Below are positions 42,594-51,358 of a DNA stretch of 64,000 bases, one piece after another; the first letter of the stretch is position 1; each line of letters opens with the position of its first letter. Origin of the DNA: Capnocytophaga felis (GTDB lineage: Bacteria > Bacteroidota > Bacteroidia > Flavobacteriales > Flavobacteriaceae); NCBI RefSeq assembly GCF_009684755.1, contig NZ_BLBC01000005.1, positions 496,001 through 560,000 on the forward strand, written 5' to 3'. Position numbers and translations under genes: made by a program. The notes beneath the pieces are model-generated. The model was given only the letters and a program-made list of their open reading frames with translations. It was not told the origin of the DNA and ran no database searches.

Positions 42594-43481
42594 ATGAAAA
42601 GTAAATTTGAAACTTTCCCAACAGGAAATATATTCAGCGGATATGCTCCAGAAGGCGAATATGTTCGCGATCAAGTCTTACAAAATCAATACGATACGAT
42701 AAGTTTTGGAGGTATTGGTTGGGACAATGTAAAACGAATTGACTTGTCTTATCTGAAAGATTTAAAAAGCATTCGGGATTTGACTATTGTTCACGATAAT
42801 GATACGATAATCACAGGGTTCGAGGCTCTTTACTCCTTACCTAATCTACGGAGAATCAACCTAATGTGGTTCAATGATGCTTTCCAGACTGAAAACAATG
42901 AAGTTTTCGATATTTCGCAATGCAAAAATCTCACAGAATTTATTGGTGCTTTACATAAAAATATCATCAATTTTGAAAAATGTGAACGTTTGGAACATAT
43001 CCAAATTCGTCATTTTTCTGATGAAAATTTTAGCCGTTTGTCATTGCTGAAAAACCTTAAAAAGGTACGCTTTGCCCAATTTTTATGCAAAACTGCCAAA
43101 GGGTTAGAAAATTTGTCAAATTTGGAGGAAATTTGGTTACAAATGGGCAGTAAATTGGAGGATATTAGCGATGTAAGCAATTGTGAAAATCTTAAAATAC
43201 TGAATATTGAATCTTGTCGAAAATTGAAGGACATTCAACTGAAATCCAAAACTTTACAAAAAGTTATTTTTCTACAAAAAATACAAAGCATTGATTTTGT
43301 GAAAGATTGTCCTAAATTGGATTTTTTGCAATTTAAAGAACTGATAGATGGAAACTTACAACCAGCTATTGAAGCAAAATTAAAAGAAGTCTATTTCGGA
43401 ACGAAAAAGCCCAATTATACTCACTCCAATAAAGAATTGACAGCAATTCTGAACGAATTGCAGAAAAAAATAACATTATGA
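42594..43481 (+). CDS. Leucine-rich-repeat-like protein, array member
   Basis: 295 residues with repeated strand-turn units: LSYLKDLKSIRDLTIVHDND, LYSLPNLRRINLMWFND, ISQCKNLTEFIGALHK, LSLLKNLKKVRFAQF, LENLSNLEEIWLQMGSKLED, NCENLKILNIESCRKLKDI. The spacing of about 22 residues and the L-x-x-I-x-L pattern indicate an irregular LRR solenoid of seven to nine units. No signal. It overlaps the next gene by four bases (ATGA), so the two are likely translated together. Confidence 0.72.
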   Translation: MKSKFETFPTGNIFSGYAPEGEYVRDQVLQNQYDTISFGGIGWDNVKRIDLSYLKDLKSIRDLTIVHDNDTIITGFEALYSLPNLRRINLMWFNDAFQTENNEVFDISQCKNLTEFIGALHKNIINFEKCERLEHIQIRHFSDENFSRLSLLKNLKKVRFAQFLCKTAKGLENLSNLEEIWLQMGSKLEDISDVSNCENLKILNIESCRKLKDIQLKSKTLQKVIFLQKIQSIDFVKDCPKLDFLQFKELIDGNLQPAIEAKLKEVYFGTKKPNYTHSNKELTAILNELQKKITL

Positions 43482-43972
43482 AATACAATAGAAAAGAATT
43501 AGATACTCAAAAGCAGTTTCACGCTAAAAGAATAGAAAATGAAAACATCCCGCAGTCATACAAGGATTTTATGGCGAACAAGCCCGAAAACCAAATGACA
43601 AGCGTTCGCTATGGAAGACGCAAAACGGCAAAACAAAATAGCACGCCCCGTCAAGATTATTGTATCTACGCATACGATATGCTTATTCGTAATAGTGACC
43701 CAGACGACAAAAAAAGTTCACTTAATTATCAATGGCTTAGCGATGCCGACCTTAATTACAAACCTTTGGAAGGTGAAACTGAAGGCATTACTTTGGAACA
43801 AATTCGCAAGGCGTTTTGTTTTGGTTCAACAGATGGCGGAAAGTTGTTTTTCCATCCTGAAGACCATAGCGTTTGGGAAATTTACTACGACTTATATATC
43901 CGTCAAACTGCTAAAAATTTTGAACAATTCATCAAGCAAGCCAAAGTACAACAAACTTGGGAACTGAAATAA
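43478..43972 (+). CDS. SUKH-like family protein (30582/52699 subfamily)
   Basis: 164 residues, start overlapping the 42594 gene by four bases. The helical front (ENIPQSYKDFMANKPENQMT) has the 'IPxxYxxF' motif. The shared subfamily block is SSLNYQWLSDADLNYKPLEG, then ITLEQIRKAFCFGSTDGGKL and FHPEDHSVWEIYYDLYIRQT. The same order occurs at 30582 (WISKADY ... FINLHDSSVW) and 52699 (WLSSSDLD ... FINLHNGSVW). Predicted immunity protein. Confidence 0.72.
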   Translation: MKYNRKELDTQKQFHAKRIENENIPQSYKDFMANKPENQMTSVRYGRRKTAKQNSTPRQDYCIYAYDMLIRNSDPDDKKSSLNYQWLSDADLNYKPLEGETEGITLEQIRKAFCFGSTDGGKLFFHPEDHSVWEIYYDLYIRQTAKNFEQFIKQAKVQQTWELK

Positions 43973-43987
43973 ATTTCTGTAATCGTT

Positions 43988-44632
43988 ATGAATGGAATAA
44001 CCTGGGATAAATTCTATTTTATCATTACTCCTGATGAATTTCAACTGATTTTCAGCAGAGAAGATTTCTATTTTATGAAAACAAATTGCCGTGTATCATT
44101 GGATTATCAATACGATTCAAAAGAAAGCATTTTCTCAGCATACCAAAACTTTTGGGAAAAGATAATTTTAGGCAGAATAAAACTCGCTAATCCCGAACTT
44201 ACAGACACATACCTACCAATGTACATCTCTATAGTTGATGATTATCGCAAGGTAAGATTTGAAAAATTCGATTCAAAGTCAGACGGCAACATTGATTTTA
44301 AACGAGTGCGAAGCAAAAAAGTTTTCATTGGGCTTTCTCCGGCGGAATTGAGTTTCTTTAACAATAAAATATCAATGGCTTATTTCAATAACGAAGGAAA
44401 GATTGGGCTTAGTCTGGTTCACGCCAAAAGTATTGACGGAGTTTCTACCGATAACGAACCCACTGCTCCCATTTACAAAGATATGGTAAAATCCATCAAA
44501 AGTATTTGTAAAAAAGCGAAAATCTCGGACGGAAAAACAGAATACAAACCCAATCTTTGGATTTCAGAAAATGCCAAAAAATTGATTAACAACAACATAT
44601 ATCTAACAAAGAACAATTTAAAGTTTATTTAA
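43988..44632 (+). CDS. Hypothetical protein, array member
   Basis: 214 residues, mixed alpha/beta. Starts MNGITWDKFYFIITPDEFQL, then YDSKESIFSAYQNFWEKIIL, MYISIVDDYRKVRFEKF, FIGLSPAELSFFNNKISMAY and NLWISENAKKLINNNIYL. The repeated 'FxxxxSPAE' and closing 'L-W-I-S-E-N-A' segments are distinctive, but I know no matching family. Five bases before the 44638 gene. Confidence 0.55.
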   Translation: MNGITWDKFYFIITPDEFQLIFSREDFYFMKTNCRVSLDYQYDSKESIFSAYQNFWEKIILGRIKLANPELTDTYLPMYISIVDDYRKVRFEKFDSKSDGNIDFKRVRSKKVFIGLSPAELSFFNNKISMAYFNNEGKIGLSLVHAKSIDGVSTDNEPTAPIYKDMVKSIKSICKKAKISDGKTEYKPNLWISENAKKLINNNIYLTKNNLKFI

Positions 44633-44637
44633 GAAAA

Positions 44638-45756
44638 ATGACAAAAAACGAAATCATACAACTCATTCACACCGATTGGCAACAAACTCCGGAGGAAGAA
44701 CGATATTTTACGCAAGAAAACATTCAAAAATGCAGTGATGACTTGGATATTTTCTGCAAAAAAATGGAAAACTTTCGGCAAACCAACGCTCCACAGGAAG
44801 AATACGCAAAAGCTATTTATCAAATTTGTGAAAATCTGGCTACTTTCAACCGAGAGGACGAAGAACCTGAGTATCTGCACGGATTTTTGTACAATGTTTA
44901 TACAGAAGAACTTACTAATTTCATCAGAGAAACGGCTTTTGCAAACGGATTTCAGCTTCCGGCTCCTGAAATAATTCCGACAGAATTTTTTTCACTCCAA
45001 CATTCAACGAATCTTTATTATGAACTCTTTTCTGTGTACATCGGTAAAGACAATTACAACGGTGTTTGCTTATTATACAACAATAAAAATCAATGCTTTG
45101 AATACGATGAAAATCCGTATGGTGACAGCTACCTCCTACCCGTTTTCAATTTTCAAGCAAATGAGAATTTCACTGAAATTTCTTTTGAAGTACTCTCGCA
45201 AGGGCGTTACAAACACATAAAATTGGTTTCACAATATCCGGAAGATAAAGTTTGGCTTAAAAATTTAGCTTTTCTAAACCAAAATAAGGTTTTTAATCAG
45301 AATCCAGCCCCTGATTTTTGTGATATTGAAATCCAAACTTGGCAAGGGAATATTTGCAGGATAGATACAACCAACAGAGACAGCAACGGCAATATCATTT
45401 CAATGTTTACGGAAGGGTCCGGAATTTTACTTCTCATTGCTGAAGTAAAAAACGGTAACCTGCAAATTGAAAATGATTACGACAAAGTAGAATCAATCAA
45501 TGATAAACTGTTCTTGGTGTATGCCGTGCCTGATTGGAGTAGTTTTGAGGTAGATTCCATCGCTTTTGAGGGTGATTTATTCACCGTTACAACCAAAAAT
45601 AATTGTTATAAATACAACGAAAACAGAAAATTAGAAGTAGAAAATAGCGATGCAAAGGTTTTTACTTATGAAATAAAAACTTTTCCGTTTATGCTCAATT
45701 TTTTAAAAGAAATTACAGCTTTGAATAAAAGTTCAAACCCTAAAAATCAACAATAA
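44638..45756 (+). CDS. Two-domain hypothetical protein, array member
   Basis: 372 residues. Residues 1-115 are helical (LDIFCKKMENFRQTNAPQEE; FLYNVYTEELTNFIRETAFA). Residues 120-360 are strand-rich with repeated Trp/Asp hairpins (LYYELFSVYIGKDNYNGVCL, FCDIEIQTWQGNICRIDTTN, LFLVYAVPDWSSFEVDSIAF), possibly a beta-propeller-like fold. No signal or named family. Follows 43988 by five bases and precedes 45761 by four. Confidence 0.55.
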   Translation: MTKNEIIQLIHTDWQQTPEEERYFTQENIQKCSDDLDIFCKKMENFRQTNAPQEEYAKAIYQICENLATFNREDEEPEYLHGFLYNVYTEELTNFIRETAFANGFQLPAPEIIPTEFFSLQHSTNLYYELFSVYIGKDNYNGVCLLYNNKNQCFEYDENPYGDSYLLPVFNFQANENFTEISFEVLSQGRYKHIKLVSQYPEDKVWLKNLAFLNQNKVFNQNPAPDFCDIEIQTWQGNICRIDTTNRDSNGNIISMFTEGSGILLLIAEVKNGNLQIENDYDKVESINDKLFLVYAVPDWSSFEVDSIAFEGDLFTVTTKNNCYKYNENRKLEVENSDAKVFTYEIKTFPFMLNFLKEITALNKSSNPKNQQ

Positions 45757-45760
45757 AAAT

Positions 45761-46303
45761 ATGAAAGTGTACAAATTACAACCCAAATTGCGAGCCGAAT
45801 GCACTTATGTAACGGTTAAAGCCTCAACGGACAGAATGTTTGATTATTTCGTTGCCCCCGACGGCAACGGAACGTTCCTGCAATATATGCAATTGACCGG
45901 CAAAGCCGACACGGGCGTAAAAGATTCGGATTTGGAAAAAGCTGATTTTCTGATAGGCTTTGTAAGTTTACCCATTTTCTCCGAACGGTTTGTAGAAATT
46001 CTTTCAAAAGAAATTGGCGATGAAATTACTTTTTATCCGATTGAAATTGAGGCAAAAACCATCAAAAAACCATTTTTTGTAGCGAAAATCAATCGGTATT
46101 TGGAGATTATCGATTACGAAAAATCGGACACCGAAGAAATAGACGGAGAATTGGCACCGGACTATTTTGGAAATATCGTATATAACGAAAATCTGCCCGA
46201 GTTTTATATCGCTCGTGATAAACATAGCTATACCGATTGGTTTATTTCTGAAAAAATGAAAAACTTAATCGAAAAATATAAATTATATGTCAACATTAAG
46301 TAA
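45761..46303 (+). CDS. Imm11/DUF1629-like putative immunity protein
   Basis: 180 residues. Starts MKVYKLQPKLRAECTYVTVK; then KADFLIGFVSLPIFSERFVE, EIGDEITFYPIEIEAKTIKK and PFFVAKINRYLEIIDYEKSD. The order (Y-x-L start, 'F-SLPIFSERF', 'PIEI..K...K-FF-AKI') matches the DUF1629/Imm11 family of immunity proteins. C-terminus WFISEKMKNLIEKYKLYV fits the 'iSek.k..ie...l' motif. Assignment made by eye. Confidence 0.65.
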   Translation: MKVYKLQPKLRAECTYVTVKASTDRMFDYFVAPDGNGTFLQYMQLTGKADTGVKDSDLEKADFLIGFVSLPIFSERFVEILSKEIGDEITFYPIEIEAKTIKKPFFVAKINRYLEIIDYEKSDTEEIDGELAPDYFGNIVYNENLPEFYIARDKHSYTDWFISEKMKNLIEKYKLYVNIK

Positions 46304-46371
46304 GTCAAGAATAAATAACAGCATCAAATTTTAGGAAAATAAATATTTTTAAACAATTAAATATCAGCATT

Positions 46372-46926
46372 ATGACTCAAGAACAAAAACAAAAAATTCA
46401 GAGTTTAGCAGAGGCAGAAATCCGCCATTCCTTCCAATTTATTAAAAATCAAACCGATAAGGAAAGTAAAGACCTTGTGGCATATTATTTCTTTTTGGTT
46501 GATGATTTTTTCGCAGCCAACAACGCAGGAGTTACCCGCCAAGATATAGAGGCGTGGAGAAAAACAGATGATTATGACCCTGAATATGACGGATTGTTAA
46601 GTGCCATCTGGTCAGGTGTTTGTAAACTTTACGAAGGAGATTTTATTTCTGTGAGTGAAGAATTGTACAACGAAGCGTATTCGCTTGTAAAGGGCTTGGA
46701 CGATTACGACAAATACAACCAAATCCGATCAGATTTTGAACAATGTATCATTGATGCTCTCAAAAAATGTGATGAAGAGGGCGTTTTTGGTAACAGAAAG
46801 GAAAACGGGTTGCTGCTTTTTGCCTTTTATAGTGATGATTATGACGAAAATGGCGAAGGGTCTCTATTGTATCGTTCTGCAAAAGTCTTGAACGACAAAA
46901 AAGGATTTGAAAACATCATAAAATAA
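46372..46926 (+). CDS. DUF4303-like hypothetical protein
   Basis: 184 residues. Helical front (AEAEIRHSFQFIKNQTDKES, LVAYYFFLVDDFFAANNAGV), a Trp/Tyr-rich middle and a closing CDEEGVFGNRKENGLLLFAF, YSDDYDENGEGSLLYRSAKV LNDKKG. The last segment ('GvFG.r....L-f.-sDdYdenge..-l--SAk.lN') is reminiscent of DUF4303 proteins, but I am not certain. No signal. Confidence 0.55.
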   Translation: MTQEQKQKIQSLAEAEIRHSFQFIKNQTDKESKDLVAYYFFLVDDFFAANNAGVTRQDIEAWRKTDDYDPEYDGLLSAIWSGVCKLYEGDFISVSEELYNEAYSLVKGLDDYDKYNQIRSDFEQCIIDALKKCDEEGVFGNRKENGLLLFAFYSDDYDENGEGSLLYRSAKVLNDKKGFENIIK

Positions 46927-46939
46927 TATTTCAACAACA

Positions 46940-47689
46940 ATGAATTTAATAGAAGACATCCAAAAACTAAAAGAAAATTTAAACGTTTTTCCAAAAGCTG
47001 AAGATATTTTTATTGAAAAGCAATCTTGGCTGAAAGAACATTTTTTACCTCTAATTTCTATCAATTTGAAAGAAATAAATCCGGAATGGGAAGGCACAAT
47101 TCTGCATATGATTAACCCTATTGAACCCTATGAAGGTTATATCGGTGACGGAACAGAGAAACATCACAACGAATTTACGGCTCCCAATTGGTTAGCTTTC
47201 CGCCTAACGGAAGATAACAAATATGAATTTCTGGGCAAGGAAGGATTTTTTATGCGAACGACTATCAACAATTGGAACTTTGACAGTGAAGAAGAGAAAC
47301 ATTTTTCAAACTTAAAACAAAACTATCTGCAAAGTATAGAAAACGTGGCGAAGTACGGCACTTTGGTAAACGTGAGATATCCTGAGTACAATGGAAAGCC
47401 CAATCGCAAGAATTTTCTGGATAGCTTAGGCGGAGAAATGTTTTATGGAAATTGGACAACTTCCGCAGAAGAAGAAGGAATCCCTTCCGCCTTCAAAATA
47501 ACGATAGAATATCCTGATGGCGATGAAGAATTACCCAATGACGGTATTCAAATTTCTTACAATAATTATCCTTTTCATATGATTGCAGAAGTGGCGGGAC
47601 ATAATTATTGTGGAAGTGGTGCCGACGCCATCATTATGTTGTACGAACCCGTAAGCCGCATTATACTTTTTACTTTTGATTATTCATAA
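46940..47689 (+). CDS. Family B array protein, copy 1 of a tandem duplication
   Basis: 249 residues, close paralogue of the 47826 gene. Both share IEKQSWLKEHFLPLISINLK or the equivalent, HMINPIEPYEGYIG and the C-terminal GADAIIMLYEPVSRIILFTF DYS. The middle differs: this copy has NSLK-type helices and a YPDGDEELPNDGIQ insert. Cytoplasmic, no named family. Downstream sequence is also duplicated, so the copying unit was gene plus intergenic sequence. Trailing region 47690-47825 holds an A-rich leader and a degraded version of the 48677 inverted repeat. Confidence 0.68.
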   Translation: MNLIEDIQKLKENLNVFPKAEDIFIEKQSWLKEHFLPLISINLKEINPEWEGTILHMINPIEPYEGYIGDGTEKHHNEFTAPNWLAFRLTEDNKYEFLGKEGFFMRTTINNWNFDSEEEKHFSNLKQNYLQSIENVAKYGTLVNVRYPEYNGKPNRKNFLDSLGGEMFYGNWTTSAEEEGIPSAFKITIEYPDGDEELPNDGIQISYNNYPFHMIAEVAGHNYCGSGADAIIMLYEPVSRIILFTFDYS

Positions 47690-47825
47690 AAGAAAGCTAT
47701 TCTTTTACTTTCCTGAACGATTTCATCTAAAAGGAAACATAAAAATGATTTATTAAAACAAAAAGTATATATGCTCTCTAACAAATAAATATAACTTAAT
47801 GAACAAACTTTTAACTTAAAAAAAT

Positions 47826-48608
47826 ATGTATTTTAGAGAAAACATAAACGATTTGAATGAAAATCTTCACCCTTTCCCGAAAGCTGAAGCAGTATTTTCG
47901 GAAAAACAATCTTGGCTGAAAGAACATTTTTTGCCTCTAATTTCTATCAATTTGAAAGAAATCAATCCAGAATGGGAAGAAACAATTTTGCATATGATTA
48001 ACCCTATTGAACCGTATGAAGGTTATATTGGCGAATACACAAAAGATTTTCATAATGAATTCATCGGGGTGAACTGGCTGGCTTTCCGTCTAACGAAAGA
48101 CAATAAATACGAATTTTTAGGGAAAGAAGGATATTTTTTGCGAAGCCCAATGTACCACAACCAACTTAAGGAAATGATGACTCAAGACTGGGATATGAGT
48201 TATTTCAAAAATAACTCCGTTTTATTTGAGCAACGAAAACAAGAGATTTACGAAGAAGCTCTCAAAAACTTTGATGAAGCCATAAGCACCTATAATCAAA
48301 ATAAAAAAGATTTTCAGAAAAAAGGTTACTTTGGCAAAAAAGATGAACTTCCTTACTATGGCGGAAACTATCTGGATAGCTTGGGAGGTGACATTCAGGG
48401 CGGCAATTGGGTGGACAGCGAACCCATTCCTTCGGCTTTTGTTCTGACAGAAGATGAAGATTGGAACATTTCTATCACGCACAATGGCAATCCGTTTTAT
48501 CAGATTGCTTCGGTCTCAGGGTACAGTTATTCACACGGTGCCGACGCCATCATTATGTTATACGAACCCATAAGCCACATTGTACTTTTTACTTTTGATT
48601 ATTCATAA
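47826..48608 (+). CDS. Family B array protein, copy 2
   Basis: 260 residues. The first 100 are close to copy 1 (SEKQSWLKEHFLPLISINLK, HMINPIEPYEGYIGEYTKDF, GKEGYFLRSPMYHN). A charged, variable section then replaces the middle (LFEQRKQEIYEEALKNFDEA). The end again matches (GYSYSHGADAIIMLYEPISH then VLFTFDYS). Conserved ends with a swapped middle suggest recombination. A third copy's start remains at 48723. Confidence 0.68.
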   Translation: MYFRENINDLNENLHPFPKAEAVFSEKQSWLKEHFLPLISINLKEINPEWEETILHMINPIEPYEGYIGEYTKDFHNEFIGVNWLAFRLTKDNKYEFLGKEGYFLRSPMYHNQLKEMMTQDWDMSYFKNNSVLFEQRKQEIYEEALKNFDEAISTYNQNKKDFQKKGYFGKKDELPYYGGNYLDSLGGDIQGGNWVDSEPIPSAFVLTEDEDWNISITHNGNPFYQIASVSGYSYSHGADAIIMLYEPISHIVLFTFDYS

Positions 48609-48676
48609 AAAAATCGTCTTTCTTACTTAGTTAAATTATTTCATCTAAAAGGAAGCATAAAGCAATCTCAAAAATG

Positions 48677-48722
48677 ATTTATTAAAACAAGAAAGTATAT
48701 ATGCTTTCTTGTTTTAATAAAT
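48677..48722. repeat. 19-bp perfect inverted repeat with 8-base loop
   Basis: Arms 48677-48695 (ATTTATTAAAACAAGAAAG) and 48704-48722 are perfect reverse complements around TATATATG. A degraded version (left arm kept, right arm mutated) lies before the 47826 gene near 47743-47785. No T-run, so not a standard terminator. Confidence 0.85.
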
Positions 48723-48794
48723 ATGTATTTTAGAAAACTGAACGAAACTTTAAAAGTTTCCTCGAAAATGGCGGAAATTTTCATCAAAAAAGCA
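48723..48794 (+). pseudogene. 5' remnant of a third family B gene
   Basis: ATG at 48723 followed by MYFRKLNETLKVSSKMAEIF IKKA. The start matches the 47826 protein (MYFR) and KMAEIFIKK resembles KAEDIFIEK of 46940, then similarity ends. Just after it lies the GTAGAC operator, so a breakpoint may fall about here. Confidence 0.65.
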
Positions 48795-48807
48795 AAAAAT
48801 AAAATTT

Positions 48808-48824
48808 GTAGACACTTTGTAGAC
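48808..48824 (+). promoter_or_regulatory. GTAGAC direct-repeat operator, copy 2
   Basis: GTAGAC at 48808-48813 and 48819-48824, an 11-base period, starting 49 bases upstream of the -7 box TACTTTTG. Confidence 0.8.
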
Positions 48825-48832
48825 AATTATTT

Positions 48833-48864
48833 TTGTCATCTTTAGTCAGAGTAAAATACTTTTG
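48833..48864 (+). promoter_or_regulatory. Promoter of the 48954 unit
   Basis: TTG (48833-48835), 21-base spacer, TACTTTTG (48857-48864). The first ATG downstream is at 48943. Confidence 0.7.
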
Positions 48865-48953
48865 TGCTGTCAAATACTAATATTTAATTGTTTTGAAATA
48901 AATTTCTATTTTAAAACAATAACTTACTATAAATAAAACACTTATGATTTACT

Positions 48954-49472
48954 TTGATTGTGCATTTTATGCAAGGGAACAACTGTTTAACTTATTGTTC
49001 AAAAAACTTTTACAATCATATTTTTTCCTACCCTAATAGTCGTAAAAAAGATGAAGTTATTCTGTTAGACCTGACTACTTTTGAGAAAAAAGTCATTCAC
49101 TTGGGCTCAAAAAAACTCATTCACAGAGTGGAAGCTTTGGGTAACGATGAATATTTTGCCATTGACGGCGAATTTTTCGGGATAAAATTCAATGCAAAAG
49201 GCGATATTCTATGGAAAACCAAAAAGTTGAATTGGGAAGAATTCCATTACGCCCCTGATTTTTTCATTTACAATCATCAAATTGTTTTTAACGATGCCAT
49301 TGGCGAACGCATTGATATTAAAACAGGAGAATTTATACACAAAATCACTGCCAGAGGTGGTAAAGCCACGCCTTTTTTTGACCATTGGGTCATTTACAAC
49401 ACAGGCAAGATGTACGAATTAAACACAGATAAAACAGATAAATTGAACATTGAAAAATATCTTAATAAATGA
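48954..49472 (+). CDS. Hypothetical protein, first gene after a GTAGAC promoter; start uncertain
   Basis: Up to 172 residues; the frame opens at a TTG (48954) and has an ATG at 48969 (MQGNNCLTYCSKNFYNHIFS). An ATG at 48943 with a better A-rich leader reads MIYFDCAFYARE in another frame and stops about 30 codons later. The original start may have been lost by a frameshift near 48970. The body is strand-rich (KKVIHLGSKKLIHRVEALGN, ERIDIKTGEFIHKITARGG), perhaps part of a beta-propeller. Unknown function. Confidence 0.55.
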   Translation: MIVHFMQGNNCLTYCSKNFYNHIFSYPNSRKKDEVILLDLTTFEKKVIHLGSKKLIHRVEALGNDEYFAIDGEFFGIKFNAKGDILWKTKKLNWEEFHYAPDFFIYNHQIVFNDAIGERIDIKTGEFIHKITARGGKATPFFDHWVIYNTGKMYELNTDKTDKLNIEKYLNK

Positions 49473-49517
49473 GTGAAAAAAAAACCTGTCAAAGCTTTGA
49501 CAAAGTATTAAAAAATA

Positions 49518-49991
49518 ATGAATCTTATACACATTGATTTTCTGGAATTTATAAAAACAGGAAAATTTGACTGTATCAAAATTGGTCAAACAAAAGAATA
49601 TATTTTAGAGAATTTTCCGAAGCCAGATAGCATTTGGGACAATTACCACACAAGCAGCAACATTTGGACTTATGGAAATATAGAGTTTCATTTTTCTAAA
49701 AATGAGTTGTATATGATGTTTTCTGACCATTTTAACTATCAAAAGCTAAACGCAGGTAAGCATATCAGCATTGATAGGTGGATTTTTGAGCGACCACGCA
49801 GATTGACTCTAAAAAATGTCATTCAAGAATTAAACACACACCATATTGATTTTCAAAAAACTACCACTAAATTAAATATAGAACTAAAACTTAATAGCGG
49901 CGTTATTTTGTATTTTGAGAATCATAAAGACATAACGGATTTAGACCCAAATAAATTCCATTTAGTAGCATTTGCCTTTAAGGAAAAGTAA
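49518..49991 (+). CDS. Hypothetical protein, array member
   Basis: 157 residues: FLEFIKTGKFDCIKIGQTKE, YILENFPKPDSIWDNY, then NIWTYGNIEFHFSKNELYMM and FSDHFNYQKL. The order 'F...GkF..IkiGqTkeyi...fpkPd....YGnIEFHF' recurs in a broad family of small proteins. I know no function. The first half is shared in style with the 39400 protein, hinting at a common fold. Confidence 0.6.
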   Translation: MNLIHIDFLEFIKTGKFDCIKIGQTKEYILENFPKPDSIWDNYHTSSNIWTYGNIEFHFSKNELYMMFSDHFNYQKLNAGKHISIDRWIFERPRRLTLKNVIQELNTHHIDFQKTTTKLNIELKLNSGVILYFENHKDITDLDPNKFHLVAFAFKEK

Positions 49992-50057
49992 ATTTATACT
50001 ATTGAGAATAAACGCTTTGATAAAATAATCGTGAAACTCAATTTAAAAAAGAAAAAT

Positions 50058-50627
50058 ATGAAACAAAAAACCGAAAAAGACCACAAAATGATGGCGATGT
50101 TATTTCACTTTACTGATGAAAACCAAACCTTTACGGAGGATAGTTTGGTGGCACATTTTTTTGAGGCAGTGAATTTTGCCTTTGACAATTTTCAAGAGCC
50201 TTTTCGCATTGCCGACTCGTGGGCAAAGCAAGAATACGAATACGAACTTGCCACCATTGCCCTACGTGTCGGTACGGGTTTGAAACGTTTGTATCCGAAA
50301 TTGGCAAAATCTGAAAAAGTGCAAAACGCTATTTTAGAGGTTTTTTATAACGAAAAATATTCCGCTGAGGCAAGAATTAATTTCTTATACACTTTGGAAG
50401 ATGCTAAAATGGATAAGCAAATCGCTGATTATGTGAAAACTTTAAGCGAAATCCCGACCTCTTGGGGCTATATAATAATGTGCGTTTTATGCAGTCGCAA
50501 AATTGGAGGTTTTAGCGAAAAAGTCAAAATCTTACATCAGAAAATAGAACACACACGAGGCGAAGCAGAAACAAGAAAATATTGCCTTCGTTATCTTGAA
50601 AATCATCATAAATATAAAACATTTTAA
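50058..50627 (+). CDS. Helical hypothetical protein, array member
   Basis: 189 residues from ATG 50058 (MKQKTEKDHKMMAMLFHFTD); a GTG 27 bases upstream is in frame but its leader is weaker. All helical, with antiparallel pairs (YELATIALRVGTGLKRLYPK, EARINFLYTLEDAKMDKQIA, YIIMCVLCSRKIGGFSEKVK) like HEAT repeats. The stop overlaps the next start by one base (TAATG), so translation is coupled. No named family. Confidence 0.6.
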   Translation: MKQKTEKDHKMMAMLFHFTDENQTFTEDSLVAHFFEAVNFAFDNFQEPFRIADSWAKQEYEYELATIALRVGTGLKRLYPKLAKSEKVQNAILEVFYNEKYSAEARINFLYTLEDAKMDKQIADYVKTLSEIPTSWGYIIMCVLCSRKIGGFSEKVKILHQKIEHTRGEAETRKYCLRYLENHHKYKTF

Positions 50628-51340
50628 TGATGAAAATCATCAGTCAATTTAAAGATTTTTACGATTACAAAGTAGCCGAATACGGAATGGATGAAACAAT
50701 TGTCTTCGACCGTCGCGACCCTGTTTTGCTCATTAAAAACGAACTGCTTGTAAATCAATCCATTTTCAAAGAACCAACTGATACTGATGCTCTGCATTCC
50801 GTATTGTATGTGGGCAATGAATTGGTACATATTTTTTCAACGAAAAACCATATTTATACGCATTTTGATTTGGAAAATGTAGCGGATTTGGATGCTTATT
50901 CTGATTATTTTTTGGGAAGTGATGATTTCAAACTCAAAAATGGCAAGAGCATTACCATTACCTCATATTTATATACTCAAAATAATTATTCACTATACGA
51001 GCAATTACACCAAAACAGAACCAAAAATATTTATGCCGTAAAAAATATTACCAGGGGTTCAGGCAAACAATTGCAATGGGAAGATTTTTCACAAAAACCG
51101 CTGTTGTTACTTAGAAGACTCTGGCACGACTCGTCTTCCATACTACTGGATGCCAATCCGTTTTTAGCTCAGGCTGGAATTTATATTGACCCTGATTTTG
51201 TGTGGCAAAATGTTGTACAATTTCTGTCCGATTTAAAATCTGCTACCGAAAAGTCGCCCGAAGTTCCTAACGAACAAAAGATTACAAACAAAGGATTTGA
51301 CAAGAAAACTTCTTTCCGTCCAAAAATGAAAAAGAAGTAA
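50627..51340 (+). CDS. Conserved hypothetical protein (MKIISxFKDxYDY family)
   Basis: 237 residues. Start MMKIISQFKDFYDYKVAEYG then DETIVFDRR is characteristic of a broadly distributed uncharacterised family also seen in phages and other bacteria. Downstream: LVHIFSTKNHIYTHFDLENV, ITRGSGKQLQWEDFSQKPLL and DPDFVWQNVVQFLSDLKSAT. Lys-rich tail (SFRPKMKKK). Coupled to the 50058 gene by a one-base overlap. Function unknown; the presence of this usually lone family inside the array is notable. Confidence 0.65.
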   Translation: MMKIISQFKDFYDYKVAEYGMDETIVFDRRDPVLLIKNELLVNQSIFKEPTDTDALHSVLYVGNELVHIFSTKNHIYTHFDLENVADLDAYSDYFLGSDDFKLKNGKSITITSYLYTQNNYSLYEQLHQNRTKNIYAVKNITRGSGKQLQWEDFSQKPLLLLRRLWHDSSSILLDANPFLAQAGIYIDPDFVWQNVVQFLSDLKSATEKSPEVPNEQKITNKGFDKKTSFRPKMKKK

Positions 51341-51358
51341 TGTTAAGCGAATAAACCT

